A DNA stretch of 64,000 bases from JBBRSD01 sp038245725 (GCA_038245725.1 JBBRSD010000011.1:1-64000), one strand, 5' to 3'; positions 8,007 through 17,935 are shown, counted from the stretch's first letter. Numbers and translations are program-made. Notes: generated by a model not told the origin, from the letters alone.

Positions 8007-9110
8007 CTAGAGCACCACAAGTCGATCCCTATGGACGACCGGTTTACCGGCGACCTCGGGAAGGATCGAGGCGATCTCTGAGCTCTTGCGGCCCTTGACG
8101 CGGTCAACCTGGGTGCTCGACATCTCGGCGAGGCCTCTGGCGACGACCGACCCAGCGGTGTCGACAAGGGCGACAGGGTCTCCAGCGGCGAAACTGCCGG
8201 CGACGCCGACCACCCCGGCAGGCAGCAACGACGTGTGACGCTCCCGCACGGCTCGGCATGCCCCATCATCGATCGTGACCGTGCCTGCGGCCCTGTGCCC
8301 GAGGGCGATCCACAGCTTGCGGGCTCCAAGGGTGCCTTCGCCGCCGTCGAACGTCGTGCCGACGGTGCGACCGTGCGCCGCGTCCACGATGACGCGCGGC
8401 CGGCGCCCGTCACAGATCACCATGGGAATGCCGGCCTTCATGAGAACGTTCGCCGCCTCGATCTTGGTCGCCATGCCTCCGCTGCCGACCCCACTTCCCG
8501 TCCCGCCCGCGGCGGCGAGAAGATCGTCTGTGAGTTCGTCGACCTGTTCGAGCAGGATGGCTTCCTCGGACAATCTCGGATCGGCGTCGTAGAGACCTTC
8601 TATGTCTGAAAGCAGTACGACGAGGTCCGCGCCGATCATGGTCGCCACGAGCGCGGCGAGCGTGTCGTTGTCGCCAAAACGAATCTCGTCGACCGCCACC
8701 GTGTCGTTCTCGTTGACGACCGGCACGGCCCCCAGCTGGAGGAGTCGCTCGAACGTATCGCGAGCGTGCAGGAACGACTCGCGATGGCCGGTGTCGTTGC
8801 GCGTGAGCAGAACCTGGCCGGCGATCACCCCGTTCGCAGCGAATCCCTCGGCGTATGCCTCGATCAGCGCAACTTGCCCGACCGACGCGGCGGCCTGCAA
8901 GCCGGGCATGTCGGTTGGCCGCTGGCCGAGTCCGAGACGCTCGACGCCGGCCGCGATCGCGCCCGAGGACACGAGCACCACCTGCGAACCTCCGGCGATG
9001 AGTTCGCTCACCTGCCCCACAAGATCGCTCACGTATCGCCGGTCGATCGTGCCATCGTCAGCAGTGAGCGTGGACGACCCCACCTTGATCACGATTCGAC
9101 GTGCGCTCAT
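8007..9110 (-). CDS. proB: Glutamate 5-kinase ProB with PUA domain
   Basis: A 367-residue kinase that makes glutamyl-5-phosphate, the first step of proline synthesis. The amino-acid-kinase domain begins with IVIKVGSSTL and includes NENDTVAVDEIRFGDND; a C-terminal PUA domain covers about residues 275-355. I use ATG at 9110, which overlaps the obgE stop as TGATG. A GTG one codon earlier (9113) is also possible. Proline feedback inhibition is known for the family. Confidence 0.96.
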   Translation of the reverse strand: MSARRIVIKVGSSTLTADDGTIDRRYVSDLVGQVSELIAGGSQVVLVSSGAIAAGVERLGLGQRPTDMPGLQAAASVGQVALIEAYAEGFAANGVIAGQVLLTRNDTGHRESFLHARDTFERLLQLGAVPVVNENDTVAVDEIRFGDNDTLAALVATMIGADLVVLLSDIEGLYDADPRLSEEAILLEQVDELTDDLLAAAGGTGSGVGSGGMATKIEAANVLMKAGIPMVICDGRRPRVIVDAAHGRTVGTTFDGGEGTLGARKLWIALGHRAAGTVTIDDGACRAVRERHTSLLPAGVVGVAGSFAAGDPVALVDTAGSVVARGLAEMSSTQVDRVKGRKSSEIASILPEVAGKPVVHRDRLVVL

Positions 9111-10489
9111 CACTCATCGCCACCGGCGTTGTCACCCTCAGCGTCGGCATCGCCGCGCGCGAGGTCATCTTCGATGAATGAGACCTCGGGGTCGCGCGCA
9201 AGTGCGCTTTCGAAGAAGAAGGCGCGGCCGGAGATTCGGATCTCGTCGCCGTCAACGGCGCCCGCTTCCTCCAACGCCTTCTCCACGCCCGCCTTCACAA
9301 GCCGCTTCTGAAGGAACGCGATCGCCTCTTCGTTGTTCCACTCGGTCATGATCACCATGCGCTCGATCGGCCTGCCTTGCACCTCGAAGACGCCCCCGCC
9401 GAGATTTCTGACTTCAAACTCGCGGCCCCCTCGGGAGTCGTGCAACCACACCCGATGCGAGGACGCCACCACGTCGCGCACGGCCGAGCTGCGCAGCTCA
9501 TACACGAGCTCGCCGACGGCCAGCATAAGCGAATCCATGCCCGAACCGGTGACGGCCGATACCTCGAAGTAGCGGACGCCATCGGCTTCGGCACGCTCCT
9601 TGAGCCGCACCGACGCCTCCTCGGTTCCAGCAACGTCAGCCTTGTTGCCGACAACCACGCAGGGACGGCTGGCGAGTTCTGCGGCGTGCAGTTCGAGCTC
9701 CCTGTTGATGATGTCGTAGTCCTCGAGGGGGTCCCGGCTTTCGTAGCTGCCGGTCAGATCGACGACGTGGATGATGAGCGCGGTCCGCTCGATGTGGCGA
9801 AGAAAGGCGTGCCCGAGGCCTTTGCCCTCGTGAGCTCCTTCGATGAGTCCGGGTACGTCCGCGACGACGAAGCTGCGGCCACCGGCCTTCACGACGCCGA
9901 GATTGGGCACGAGTGTGGTGAACGGGTAGTCAGCGATCTTGGGCCGAGCCGCGCTCATGCGAGCGATGAGCGAGCTCTTGCCGACGCTGGGCATCCCCAC
10001 CAGCGCCGCGTCGGCAAGAAGCTTCATCTCGAGCTCGATCCAGCGCTCCTCGGCAGGTTCGCCGAGTTCGGCAAACGATGGGGCGCGCCGGGTCGGCGTC
10101 ACGAAGTGGATGTTGCCCCGGCCACCGTATCCGCCTTGCGCGACGACCAAGCGCTGCTGCGGCACGGTGAGGTCTCCCAGAACGGCACCCGTCGCTTGAT
10201 CGCGCACGATCGTACCGAGCGGGACCTTGAGCACGACATCGTCTCCGCGAGCGCCGATGAGCTTCTGGCCCTTACCGTGGGTCCCGCGCTCCGCTTTGAA
10301 GTGGTGCTTGAACCGATAATCGATGAGCGAAGAGATCGAGGGATCCGCTTCGAGCACGACGTCGCCGCCGCGGCCTCCGTCACCACCATCGGGCCCGCCA
10401 CGGGGCACATGCGCTTCTCGGCGGAAGGACATGCATCCCGCACCGCCGTCGCCTGCCTTGACGTTGATACTGACCTCATCGATGAACAC
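9110..10489 (-). CDS. obgE: GTPase ObgE/CgtA
   Basis: A 459-residue ribosome-associated GTPase. Domain order is the glycine-rich Obg fold (residues 1-158), a G domain with P-loop GMPSVGKSS and DVPGLIEGA, NKAD specificity motif, then an OCT-type C-terminal domain (about 345-425) and an acidic tail. The start is GTG at 10489. It lies downstream of rplU-rpmA, the near-universal arrangement, and its stop overlaps proB. Confidence 0.97.
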   Translation of the reverse strand: MFIDEVSINVKAGDGGAGCMSFRREAHVPRGGPDGGDGGRGGDVVLEADPSISSLIDYRFKHHFKAERGTHGKGQKLIGARGDDVVLKVPLGTIVRDQATGAVLGDLTVPQQRLVVAQGGYGGRGNIHFVTPTRRAPSFAELGEPAEERWIELEMKLLADAALVGMPSVGKSSLIARMSAARPKIADYPFTTLVPNLGVVKAGGRSFVVADVPGLIEGAHEGKGLGHAFLRHIERTALIIHVVDLTGSYESRDPLEDYDIINRELELHAAELASRPCVVVGNKADVAGTEEASVRLKERAEADGVRYFEVSAVTGSGMDSLMLAVGELVYELRSSAVRDVVASSHRVWLHDSRGGREFEVRNLGGGVFEVQGRPIERMVIMTEWNNEEAIAFLQKRLVKAGVEKALEEAGAVDGDEIRISGRAFFFESALARDPEVSFIEDDLARGDADAEGDNAGGDE

Positions 10490-10548
10490 GTGAAACGCTC
10501 GCTCCCTGCGGTCTTGTGCACCGCCAACATTCTATACGAGATAGGAAC

Positions 10549-10580
10549 GAGCCCCCCGCCCGGGAACGGACGGAGGGCTC
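10549..10580 (-). terminator. Terminator-like hairpin after rpmA
   Basis: On the minus strand GAGCCCTCC pairs with the G-rich arm ending GGGGCTC (9 bp), followed by GTTCCTAT. It lies between rpmA and obgE and may attenuate rather than fully stop transcription. Confidence 0.5.
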
Positions 10581-10620
10581 GGACGATGCGTTCGTAACGA
10601 AACGGCTCCGATCGGGCCTC

Positions 10621-10875
10621 TCAGGCCTCGAACGGTCGAACGTGTGCGCGACGCTTGAGACCGCGCGTGAAGTCGACGACGCCGTCGACCAGAGCGAACA
10701 GGGTGTCGTCACCACCGCGGCCGACATTGTCGCCGGGGTGGATATGGGTGCCACGCTGGCGAACGATGATCGTTCCCGTTGTGACCTCCTGGCCGGCGAA
10801 GCGCTTCACGCCGAGGCGCTTGGCATTCGAGTCGCGGCCGTTCTTCGTTGAGCCGAGGCCCTTCTTGTGTGCCAT
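10621..10875 (-). CDS. rpmA: 50S ribosomal protein bL27
   Basis: An 84-residue L27 that starts MAHKKGLGSTKNGRDS, the standard N-terminus near the peptidyl-transferase centre. There is no N-terminal extension requiring Prp protease, unlike Firmicutes L27. It is 15 bp downstream of rplU. Confidence 0.98.
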   Translation of the reverse strand: MAHKKGLGSTKNGRDSNAKRLGVKRFAGQEVTTGTIIVRQRGTHIHPGDNVGRGGDDTLFALVDGVVDFTRGLKRRAHVRPFEA

Positions 10876-10890
10876 TTCTCGATATCTCCC

Positions 10891-11406
10891 TTAGTCCTGC
10901 TCGGCGACCGGCGCCTTTGCGCCAGTCTCCTCAGAAGCCTTAGCCTTCTTGGCGCGGGGCGCGACCTTCTTCTCGACCTTCTCGGTCGGCTCGACGGCGA
11001 CGGTCTCGACGGCGTCGACGACCTTGTCCTCAACGACCTTCTCGGCCTTAGGAGCGACCTTCTTGGCCGGCGCCTTCTTGGCCTTCGGCTTGTCTTCCGA
11101 ACCTGCGACGTCGGTGATGAGCACCTTCGTCAGGTTCTGGCGATGGCCCTTGAGGCGCTTGTAACCCTTGCGCTTCTTGAACTTGAAGACGATTGCTTTC
11201 TCGCCCTTGAATTGCTCGACTACCTCGCCGGTGACCTTGGCGGAGGCAAGAACGGTCGGATCAACGGTGATCTCTTCACCATCGGCCAGGAAAATGACGT
11301 CGAACGTGACGCTCTCGCCAACTGCGGCTTCGAGCTTCTCAACGGTAACGACGTCGCCGGCCGCGACTTTGAGCTGCTTGCCGCCGGTGGCAACGATTGC
11401 GTACAT
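10891..11406 (-). CDS. rplU: 50S ribosomal protein bL21 with long C-terminal extension
   Basis: A 171-residue protein whose first 100 residues are a normal bL21 (MYAIVATGGKQ at the start, KGHRQNLTKVLITDV at the end). Residues 101-171 are an added tail rich in Lys, Ala, Val and Glu, presumably disordered. The ATG at 11406 is set by the L21 N-terminus and by GGAAGG upstream. bL21 binds 23S rRNA. The function of the tail is unknown. Confidence 0.96.
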   Translation of the reverse strand: MYAIVATGGKQLKVAAGDVVTVEKLEAAVGESVTFDVIFLADGEEITVDPTVLASAKVTGEVVEQFKGEKAIVFKFKKRKGYKRLKGHRQNLTKVLITDVAGSEDKPKAKKAPAKKVAPKAEKVVEDKVVDAVETVAVEPTEKVEKKVAPRAKKAKASEETGAKAPVAEQD

Positions 11407-11515
11407 GCGGGAACCTTCCACTCGTTCGAATGCGCGAGGAGATATGCTAGCAGGGTACTTGCCCAGCGTCAACGCTCACACCAACCCACGGCGCCGGGCG
11501 TTTGTGTGCAATGAA

Positions 11516-13003
11516 TCAGTCGAACGCGCGCCTCAGCAAGCCGGCTTTGCCCTCGATGAGAATACGCACTTCGGTTGCGGTCACATCTTCATCGGCCACG
11601 ATCGACACCTGTTTCCCGGTCTCCGCTCGCAGCGCCGCTGCGGTGTTGAGCCCCGGCGCGGTCACGAGCTCATACGTCTGCGGATTCAGGCCGAACAGGT
11701 ACGCGTTCGATCTCCCGGTTCTCAGGATCTCACGCATCCGACGCTCGACTGCGATTCGTCTCGTCGTCCCCGAGACCACTCTCCCCTCTCCGCCGCAGTG
11801 GGGACAGGCCTCGGTCAGGACGCCGTACAGACCGTCTGTGACGTTCTTCCGTGTGATCTCAACGAGCCCGAGGCGCGAGATGTCGCTCAGACGCGTCTTC
11901 GTGCGATCGCGCTCGAGCGCCTTCGCGAGCCGATCCTGAAGCATCACGCGATGCGGCGCATCCTCCATGTCGATGAAGTCGACCACGATGATGCCGCCGA
12001 TATCGCGCAGCCTCAACTGACGCACTACCTCGTCGGCGGCTTCGAGATTCGTTCGCAGGATCGTCTCTTCGAGGTTCTTCCGGCCGACAAAGCGCCCAGT
12101 GTTCACGTCGACTGCTGTCAGCGCCTCGGTCTTGTCGATTGTCAGGTAGCCGCCGCTGGGCAACGACACCATCCGGCGCAACGCGGAATCTATCGTCGCC
12201 TGCAGGCCGTACGCCTCGAAGAGCGACGTCTTCTCCCGGTAGGCTTGGACCTTCTTCAGCAAGCCGGGCGAGGTCTTCTTCAGGAATGACGCGACCTTGT
12301 CGTAGGTGGTCTTGTCGTCGATGATCATCCGTCGGAACTCATCTGAGAAGACATCGCGCACGAGGCGCAGTGCGAGGTCCATCTCCGTATAGATGACCTC
12401 TGGCGCCAAGGCCTCGGTCGACTGGTGGTTCACGCGCCGCCATAGGCGCAAAAGGAACTCCAAGTCGCTCGTGAGATCGCGCTCGGACGCGCCTTGGGCA
12501 ACCGTGCGCACGATCACGCCCATCTTCGGCGGCACGTGCCGGGCGATGATGTCGTGCAGCCTGTCCCGCTCGTCTTCGGGAAGTTTCTTCGAGACCCCGA
12601 CGAACTCCGAGAACGGCATGAGCACGAGAAAGCGACCAGGCAGCGTGATCTCGGTCGTCACGCGGGCACCCTTAGTCCCCATGGCGTCCTTGATCACCTG
12701 CACCATGACCTGCTGGCCGGGCCTGAGGAGTGATTGGATATCGCGCCGAGGCACGCCCTCCAACCCCTCGGGCGCGATGACTTCGTCAACGTAGAGGAAC
12801 GTGTTCTTCTCAAGCCCGATGTCGACGAAGGCAGCCTGCATCCCAGGCAGGACGTCTGTGACCTTGCCCAGGTAGACGTTACCGACGACGCTGCGTTTGG
12901 GACGTTCGATATAGAGTTCTACGAGCGCCCGGTCCTCCATCATGGCGACCCGGGTCTCGTTGCTATCGTGCGAGATCAACATCTCGCGAATCGGTTCTGA
13001 CAC
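11516..13003 (-). CDS. rng: Ribonuclease G/E family endoribonuclease
   Basis: A 495-residue RNase E/G catalytic protein, which cuts single-stranded RNA in rRNA processing and mRNA decay. An S1-like domain (about residues 35-115, LGKVTDVLPGMQAAFVDIG) is followed by the RNase E/G core with the metal-binding segment VVDFIDMED and the zinc-link CPHCGGEGR. There is no long C-terminal scaffold, so it is closer to RNase G in length. The start is GTG at 13003. It sits between the DUF2344 gene and rplU. Confidence 0.95.
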   Translation of the reverse strand: MSEPIREMLISHDSNETRVAMMEDRALVELYIERPKRSVVGNVYLGKVTDVLPGMQAAFVDIGLEKNTFLYVDEVIAPEGLEGVPRRDIQSLLRPGQQVMVQVIKDAMGTKGARVTTEITLPGRFLVLMPFSEFVGVSKKLPEDERDRLHDIIARHVPPKMGVIVRTVAQGASERDLTSDLEFLLRLWRRVNHQSTEALAPEVIYTEMDLALRLVRDVFSDEFRRMIIDDKTTYDKVASFLKKTSPGLLKKVQAYREKTSLFEAYGLQATIDSALRRMVSLPSGGYLTIDKTEALTAVDVNTGRFVGRKNLEETILRTNLEAADEVVRQLRLRDIGGIIVVDFIDMEDAPHRVMLQDRLAKALERDRTKTRLSDISRLGLVEITRKNVTDGLYGVLTEACPHCGGEGRVVSGTTRRIAVERRMREILRTGRSNAYLFGLNPQTYELVTAPGLNTAAALRAETGKQVSIVADEDVTATEVRILIEGKAGLLRRAFD

Positions 13004-13018
13004 GCTAGGGCACTCCCG

Positions 13019-13711
13019 TCACACGGGACGTGTCCAGACCCCTTCATCGTTTTCGATCAGTAGGTCTGAACGCGTCGTGTGCGCAACGACGGCCGAGAGT
13101 GTTGCACCACGGAGCGCTTCGCGAACGAGCATCTCGGGGCGGAGAGACCCTTCCGGGCCCATGCGAATGGCGAGCAGAACGCTGCACCCTTCGTCACGAT
13201 CCTCGACACGCGGCTCCTTCGGGAGACTGCGCACCAGATCGAAAACCTTTTGTTTGCCCTTGTGCTCAATGCTCAGCGTGCCCGTGTTCACTAACTCTTC
13301 CAACGCCGCGCGCACCTGCCGGACTTCCGACTCCTCTCCTGTCACGTCGACGGAATACTTCGCTATGTTGAGCGCCGCACCAAGCGACGGTTCCTTGTCG
13401 GCAACGTACCTCGCTTCTTGCGGAGCGAGATCGGCCGGCGTTGTCGAGCGAAGCTTATCCAGCAGCTCCGCTGCATCAGTGTAACGCGTCAGCCACACAT
13501 CGAGATACTCATTTTCGCCTGCCGTGCCCACGGGAAGCGCCGGGCCGAACGACACCTTCATGTGCGGGTTGAATCCCTGCGTGATCGCGTAGTTCAACCC
13601 GGCCCGCCGTATCGAGCGCTCGAGAGCGTGGATGACCTCGAGATGCGACAACCATCTGAGTCGCGCGACCTTGCCGTAACGCACCCGCAGCCGGAACTCG
13701 GAACTAGCCAC
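13019..13711 (-). CDS. TIGR03936/DUF2344 radical-SAM-associated protein
   Basis: A 230-residue DUF2344 protein. The family start FRLRVRYGKVARLRWLSH and the run FNPHMKVSFGPALPVG are both clear. The family is almost always fused or adjacent to TIGR03960-type radical SAM proteins, as here; its function is not established. GTG at 13711 is preceded by GGGAGGT at good spacing and overlaps the upstream gene's stop by 8 bp, so I prefer it over an in-frame ATG further upstream. Confidence 0.9.
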   Translation of the reverse strand: MASSEFRLRVRYGKVARLRWLSHLEVIHALERSIRRAGLNYAITQGFNPHMKVSFGPALPVGTAGENEYLDVWLTRYTDAAELLDKLRSTTPADLAPQEARYVADKEPSLGAALNIAKYSVDVTGEESEVRQVRAALEELVNTGTLSIEHKGKQKVFDLVRSLPKEPRVEDRDEGCSVLLAIRMGPEGSLRPEMLVREALRGATLSAVVAHTTRSDLLIENDEGVWTRPV

Positions 13712-15572
13712 GGGACGCACCTCCCAGCACGACATCGACCCCGAGCTCGTCGCAGACGTCGCACGACGTGCATCCGACAAACGAGCAGTCCGGCGTGGTC
13801 TTCTCCGCGAATGCGCGCTCGCGCTCTCGCACAAGGTAGCGAGCCGAGACACCGGCCGAGATGTGCTGCCACACGAGCGGCTCGTCGGTGCTGCGCTCGC
13901 GATTCGCGATCGCCTGCGGATCGACGCCGGTCGCGGCGAACGCGTCGAGCCACCTACCCAGCTGAAACCGCTCGGTCCACGCATCGAAGCGCGCACCGGA
14001 GCGCCACGCCTCCTCGATCGAATCGGCGACCGCTCGCCCGCCGCGCGCCATCACGCCTTCGAGGAACGATACCTCGGCGTCGTGGTAGTGCAGCTCAACG
14101 CCCTTTCTCGGCATGGTGTCTCTGAGGATCCCGTGCCGGCGGTGCACCTCGTCGAGAGCGATCTGCGGCTCCCACTGGAACGGCGTCTGCGCCTTGGGCA
14201 CGAAGGTGGACACCGATACAGCCACGCGCACCGAGCCGCGAGCTCCCGGCGGTGTCGCCTCCCTGGCGACTGCGAGGACCTTGTTGACCAGCTGCCCGAT
14301 AGCGGATACATCGGCGTCGGTTTCGGTGGGGAGCCCGATCATGAAGTAGAGCTTCACGCGCCTCCACCCGGCTTCGAACGCAGCCGTCACGCTCTCGAGG
14401 AGGGCCTCCTCGGTCACGTTCTTGTTGATGACGTCTCGCATCCTCTGCGTGCCCGCCTCGGGTGCCAGCGTCAGGCCGCTCTTCTTGCCACCCGCCGAGA
14501 TGAGCCGCGCCATCTCCACGCCGAACGAATCGACCCGCAGTGAGGGAAGTGACACGGAGACCCCGCTGCCTTCGAGCCGGCGGCGCAAACGGCGCAGCAC
14601 CTCCTCGATCTGGCTGTGATCGGTAGTGGACAGCGACGTGAGCGAGACCTCGTCGTAGCCGGTGCAGGCCAGGCCGGACATCACGTCGCGGACGATCGTA
14701 TCGGCGCTTCGCTCGCGAACGGGGCGGTAGACCATGCCGGCCTGGCAGAATCGGCAGCCTCGAGAGCACCCTCGCAACACCTCGAGGCCGTACCGGTCGT
14801 GCACGACGTCCATGAACGGGACGATGGTGTCGACGGGAGCACGGACGGCGTCGAGGTCTGCGACGACGCGCTTGATGACGCACGCGGGAGCGGCGTCGAT
14901 CGGCGTGGTGCCAGCGTAGGTGCCGTCCGCGTGAGTGCGCACGGCGTAGAGCGACGGGACGTACACGCCCGGGATTCCGGCCAAGTGCCGCAGAAGTTCG
15001 GCCCGCGAGGACCCGGCGGCCTTGGCCGCGCGGTGCGTAGCCACGATATCGGCGACTGCTTCCTCGCCCTCGCCGATCAGGATGGCGTCGAAGAACGGCG
15101 CGAACGGTTCCGGGTTGTACACACTTGGACCGCCGCCCACGACGAGCGGATCGGACTCGGAGCGGTTCTCGGCGCGGAGAGGTATGCCGGCCAGATCCAG
15201 CGTCTCGAGGATGTTTGAGTACGTGAGCTCGTACGGGACGGTGATCCCGACCAGATCGAACTCACGTACGGGACTGCACGATTCCAGCGAGAAGAGCGGA
15301 ATGCCCGCCTCGCGCATCTCGCCGATCATGTCGAGCCACGGCAGATACGCTCGCTCGGCGTACACGTCGTCGAGCGCGTTCAGCTGCCCATAGAGAATGG
15401 CGATCGCCTGGTTCGCTTGCCCGATCTCATACGTGTCCGGGTAGATGAGCACCGACCGGTATCCGGCGTCCTCATCATGGCGCGCGCCCCACTCACGATC
15501 GATGTAGCGGGATGGTCGCTCGACTCGGCCGATGTGTTCTTCGACGCGGGGCCAGAGGCTGGCATACGTCAT
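13704..15572 (-). CDS. TIGR03960 family B12-binding-domain/radical SAM protein
   Basis: A 622-residue protein. The N-terminal third resembles a B12-binding-like domain and the centre a radical SAM barrel with the 4Fe-4S motif CSRGCRFCQAG, which binds S-adenosylmethionine and an iron-sulfur cluster. The C-terminus has a cysteine-rich CSFVGCTSCDVC segment. Homologues always travel with DUF2344 next to rng/rplU; tRNA or rRNA modification has been suggested from context, not shown. It follows the DUF697 gene with a 4-bp overlap. Confidence 0.92.
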   Translation of the reverse strand: MTYASLWPRVEEHIGRVERPSRYIDREWGARHDEDAGYRSVLIYPDTYEIGQANQAIAILYGQLNALDDVYAERAYLPWLDMIGEMREAGIPLFSLESCSPVREFDLVGITVPYELTYSNILETLDLAGIPLRAENRSESDPLVVGGGPSVYNPEPFAPFFDAILIGEGEEAVADIVATHRAAKAAGSSRAELLRHLAGIPGVYVPSLYAVRTHADGTYAGTTPIDAAPACVIKRVVADLDAVRAPVDTIVPFMDVVHDRYGLEVLRGCSRGCRFCQAGMVYRPVRERSADTIVRDVMSGLACTGYDEVSLTSLSTTDHSQIEEVLRRLRRRLEGSGVSVSLPSLRVDSFGVEMARLISAGGKKSGLTLAPEAGTQRMRDVINKNVTEEALLESVTAAFEAGWRRVKLYFMIGLPTETDADVSAIGQLVNKVLAVAREATPPGARGSVRVAVSVSTFVPKAQTPFQWEPQIALDEVHRRHGILRDTMPRKGVELHYHDAEVSFLEGVMARGGRAVADSIEEAWRSGARFDAWTERFQLGRWLDAFAATGVDPQAIANRERSTDEPLVWQHISAGVSARYLVRERERAFAEKTTPDCSFVGCTSCDVCDELGVDVVLGGASRG

Positions 15573-16687
15573 TCGTGCGGCTCCGATTCGGCGGCGCCCA
15601 AGGAGTGCCCGGCATCATCTTTGAATACCGGCGGGATCCGCAGCTCGAGAGACGTCGGGGACAACGCGTTCTCGCGGGCGAGTGTAGCCTCGGCGAGCGG
15701 CAATGCCTGCTGGTCCGTGCCGGCAGCGTACTCATCGACGGCCTCCGTAACGACGTATCCGGCGGCCGGAAGCGCTTCGACGGCCGGTTCGCGACTGAAC
15801 CTGCCCCGCGCCTTGACTGCGGTCTCGACCGCCTTGTCGCGAGCATCCCGGAGTCTGTCGGCGAGCCCGGAAAGGTCTTCGCCGCTCTCGAAGTATTCGA
15901 CCGCCGCGTAGCCAACAGCCAGAGTCGCCGAGTAGCCCATCACGCCCTTGATCGCCCAGCCGATTCCCGGCACGAAGTCGAGGAACTGTCGCGCAATGGC
16001 ACGGAACACGAACGCGCCTCCCACGACCGCGGCCAGCTCCTTGATGCGCTCCGCGCCGAGCGTGACGCCGTAGGCGGCGCCGATCTGGAGCACCATCTTC
16101 GCTTGGTTGGCGGTCATCAGCGGCAGGTCGGCACCGGGAATGATCGCCACGGCTCCGATCACCCCGTTCTGGAACGCGGTCGCTTTGATCGCCTCGTACG
16201 CCACGGCTCGGCGGACCAGAACGAAATTCGACGCAAGAGCGAGCCGCTTGCCGCTCACACGGTCGGCCAGCCAGGCACCGAGCTTAGTAACGACCGCTTC
16301 CGAGGAGTCCTCGGCGATGGTGTCGAGCAGCGGGTGGTTAAGCCTGCGCGAGACAGCCTCAGTGTGCTCGCCCACAGCGAGCACGATCGTCGGCACGAAC
16401 TTCTCACGCGACCCGGCGATCGACGACAGCAGAGTATCGCCCGGCCCAGCTACAGCGATGACGGCGTCGACCGCGTCGTCGATGATGAGCGACTCGCCCG
16501 GTGCGACTGCTTCGACGTGCAGGTTTGCACGCGAACTCTGCGGCCTGAGCGCCTCCCGCACCGCATCGACCAGCTCGGCCGGCGCCGCGACATCGACGAA
16601 GACCGCGACGCGCACGAGCCTCTCGCGCTCTTCGGCGAGCTTGGTGCCCGAGTTCATGATTTCTCTCAGATCCACAGGTAATCTCAT
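15569..16687 (-). CDS. DUF697 (YcjF-like) membrane protein
   Basis: A 372-residue protein. The C-terminal half carries the DUF697 pattern with hydrophobic, glycine-rich helices (around GVIGAVAIIPGADLPLMTANQ and IGWAIKGVMGYSATLAVGYA). The N-terminal part (about residues 25-150) has a Rossmann-like alternation, but I cannot see a complete P-loop. ATG at 16687 overlaps the rodA stop (ATGA), so it belongs to the mre-rodA operon. The role is unknown; cell-envelope association is inferred from neighbours. Confidence 0.75.
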   Translation of the reverse strand: MRLPVDLREIMNSGTKLAEERERLVRVAVFVDVAAPAELVDAVREALRPQSSRANLHVEAVAPGESLIIDDAVDAVIAVAGPGDTLLSSIAGSREKFVPTIVLAVGEHTEAVSRRLNHPLLDTIAEDSSEAVVTKLGAWLADRVSGKRLALASNFVLVRRAVAYEAIKATAFQNGVIGAVAIIPGADLPLMTANQAKMVLQIGAAYGVTLGAERIKELAAVVGGAFVFRAIARQFLDFVPGIGWAIKGVMGYSATLAVGYAAVEYFESGEDLSGLADRLRDARDKAVETAVKARGRFSREPAVEALPAAGYVVTEAVDEYAAGTDQQALPLAEATLARENALSPTSLELRIPPVFKDDAGHSLGAAESEPHE

Positions 16688-17931
16688 CGGCTCTCTCCAA
16701 GTGAGGTCATCCCCGGCACGCCTTGTCGGCGCGTCCACACCGACAGAAGCATACCCACGGCGGTCAGGTTGGTGATCATGAATGACGAGCCGAAGCTCAT
16801 GAACGGAAGTGGGATGCCGGTTATAGGCATCAGGCCCATCGTCATGCCCATGTTCTCGAGGATCTGGAACGTCCACATCGAGATGATGCCCGCGACGACA
16901 AGCGAGCCGAACAAGTCGCGGGATTGCGCCGCGATCTCAAGCGACGTGATGAGCAGCGCCAGATACAGGCCGAGCAACGCGACAGCGCCGAGAAACCCGA
17001 GCTCCTCCCCAGTGACCGAGAAGATGAAGTCGGTGTGCGGCTCCGGCAAGAATCGCAAGTTGCTCTGCGTGCTTTGATCTTTGAGCCCCTTGCCCATGAT
17101 TTCGCCCGAACCGATCGCGATCTTGGATTGCTCGAGGTTGTAGCCTGCACCGGAGGGATCGCGCGTGGGATCCATGAACACGAGCAAACGGTTCATCTGA
17201 TAGCGCTTGATCAGCATGCTCGTGTCGTGGACGGCATCGAGCTGTGCGAGCGATCCGGAGTTGACCGCAGAGATATAGACCGGATCGTAGGGGCCTCGGC
17301 GGAGTGCGCGGTTGAGGCCGTCGTTAAGCCCGAAGAGAACGCCCACGAGCAGCGCGAAGGTCACCCCGAGCACCAGGAACCAGCGACCCGACAACCCGCC
17401 GATGAGCAGCATCCCAGCCGTGATCGCCACGAACACCATGCCGGTACCGAGGTCGGGCTGCAGCAAGATGAGCCCGAGCGGAATCGCCAGGATGCCCAGC
17501 ACACGAACCACGTCGCGCCATTCGCTGATCTTGCCTCTATAGCTGGCAATGACGATCGCCATGATCACGATCGTGATCAGCTTCGCCGGCTCCGAGGGCT
17601 GGAACAGGCGCAACCCACCCACCGCAAGCCACGAGGTGGCGCCCTTCGCGGTCGTTCCCAGCCCAGGGATCTTCGGCGAGATGATGAGCAGCGCGTCGAG
17701 AATAAGGAGCGGCCCCACCCAACCCGACAACCGCCGGTAGTCGAACAACCACGCGCCGGCGAGCGGTACCAAGCCCAAGGCCAGGCCGAACAGATGGCGC
17801 TTGAAGAGCCCCGGTCCGGCAGCCATGCCCGACACGGCTGACTGCACCATCACGCTGCCGTAGACACATGAGAGCATGACGAGACCGACAAGCGGCCAGT
17901 TCACAAACCAGAGGCGCCCGCGTTCGTTCAT
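16684..17931 (-). CDS. rodA: Rod-shape SEDS glycosyltransferase RodA
   Basis: A 415-residue polytopic SEDS protein (about ten TM helices) that polymerises peptidoglycan glycan strands with PBP2 in the elongasome. Family signatures include the extracellular loop with TQSNLRFLPEPHTDFIFSV and the C-terminal GIPLPFMSFG. The gene begins 4 bp after the mrdA stop, keeping the RodA-PBP2 pair together. Confidence 0.96.
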   Translation of the reverse strand: MNERGRLWFVNWPLVGLVMLSCVYGSVMVQSAVSGMAAGPGLFKRHLFGLALGLVPLAGAWLFDYRRLSGWVGPLLILDALLIISPKIPGLGTTAKGATSWLAVGGLRLFQPSEPAKLITIVIMAIVIASYRGKISEWRDVVRVLGILAIPLGLILLQPDLGTGMVFVAITAGMLLIGGLSGRWFLVLGVTFALLVGVLFGLNDGLNRALRRGPYDPVYISAVNSGSLAQLDAVHDTSMLIKRYQMNRLLVFMDPTRDPSGAGYNLEQSKIAIGSGEIMGKGLKDQSTQSNLRFLPEPHTDFIFSVTGEELGFLGAVALLGLYLALLITSLEIAAQSRDLFGSLVVAGIISMWTFQILENMGMTMGLMPITGIPLPFMSFGSSFMITNLTAVGMLLSVWTRRQGVPGMTSLGESR

Positions 17932-17935
17932 CGGC

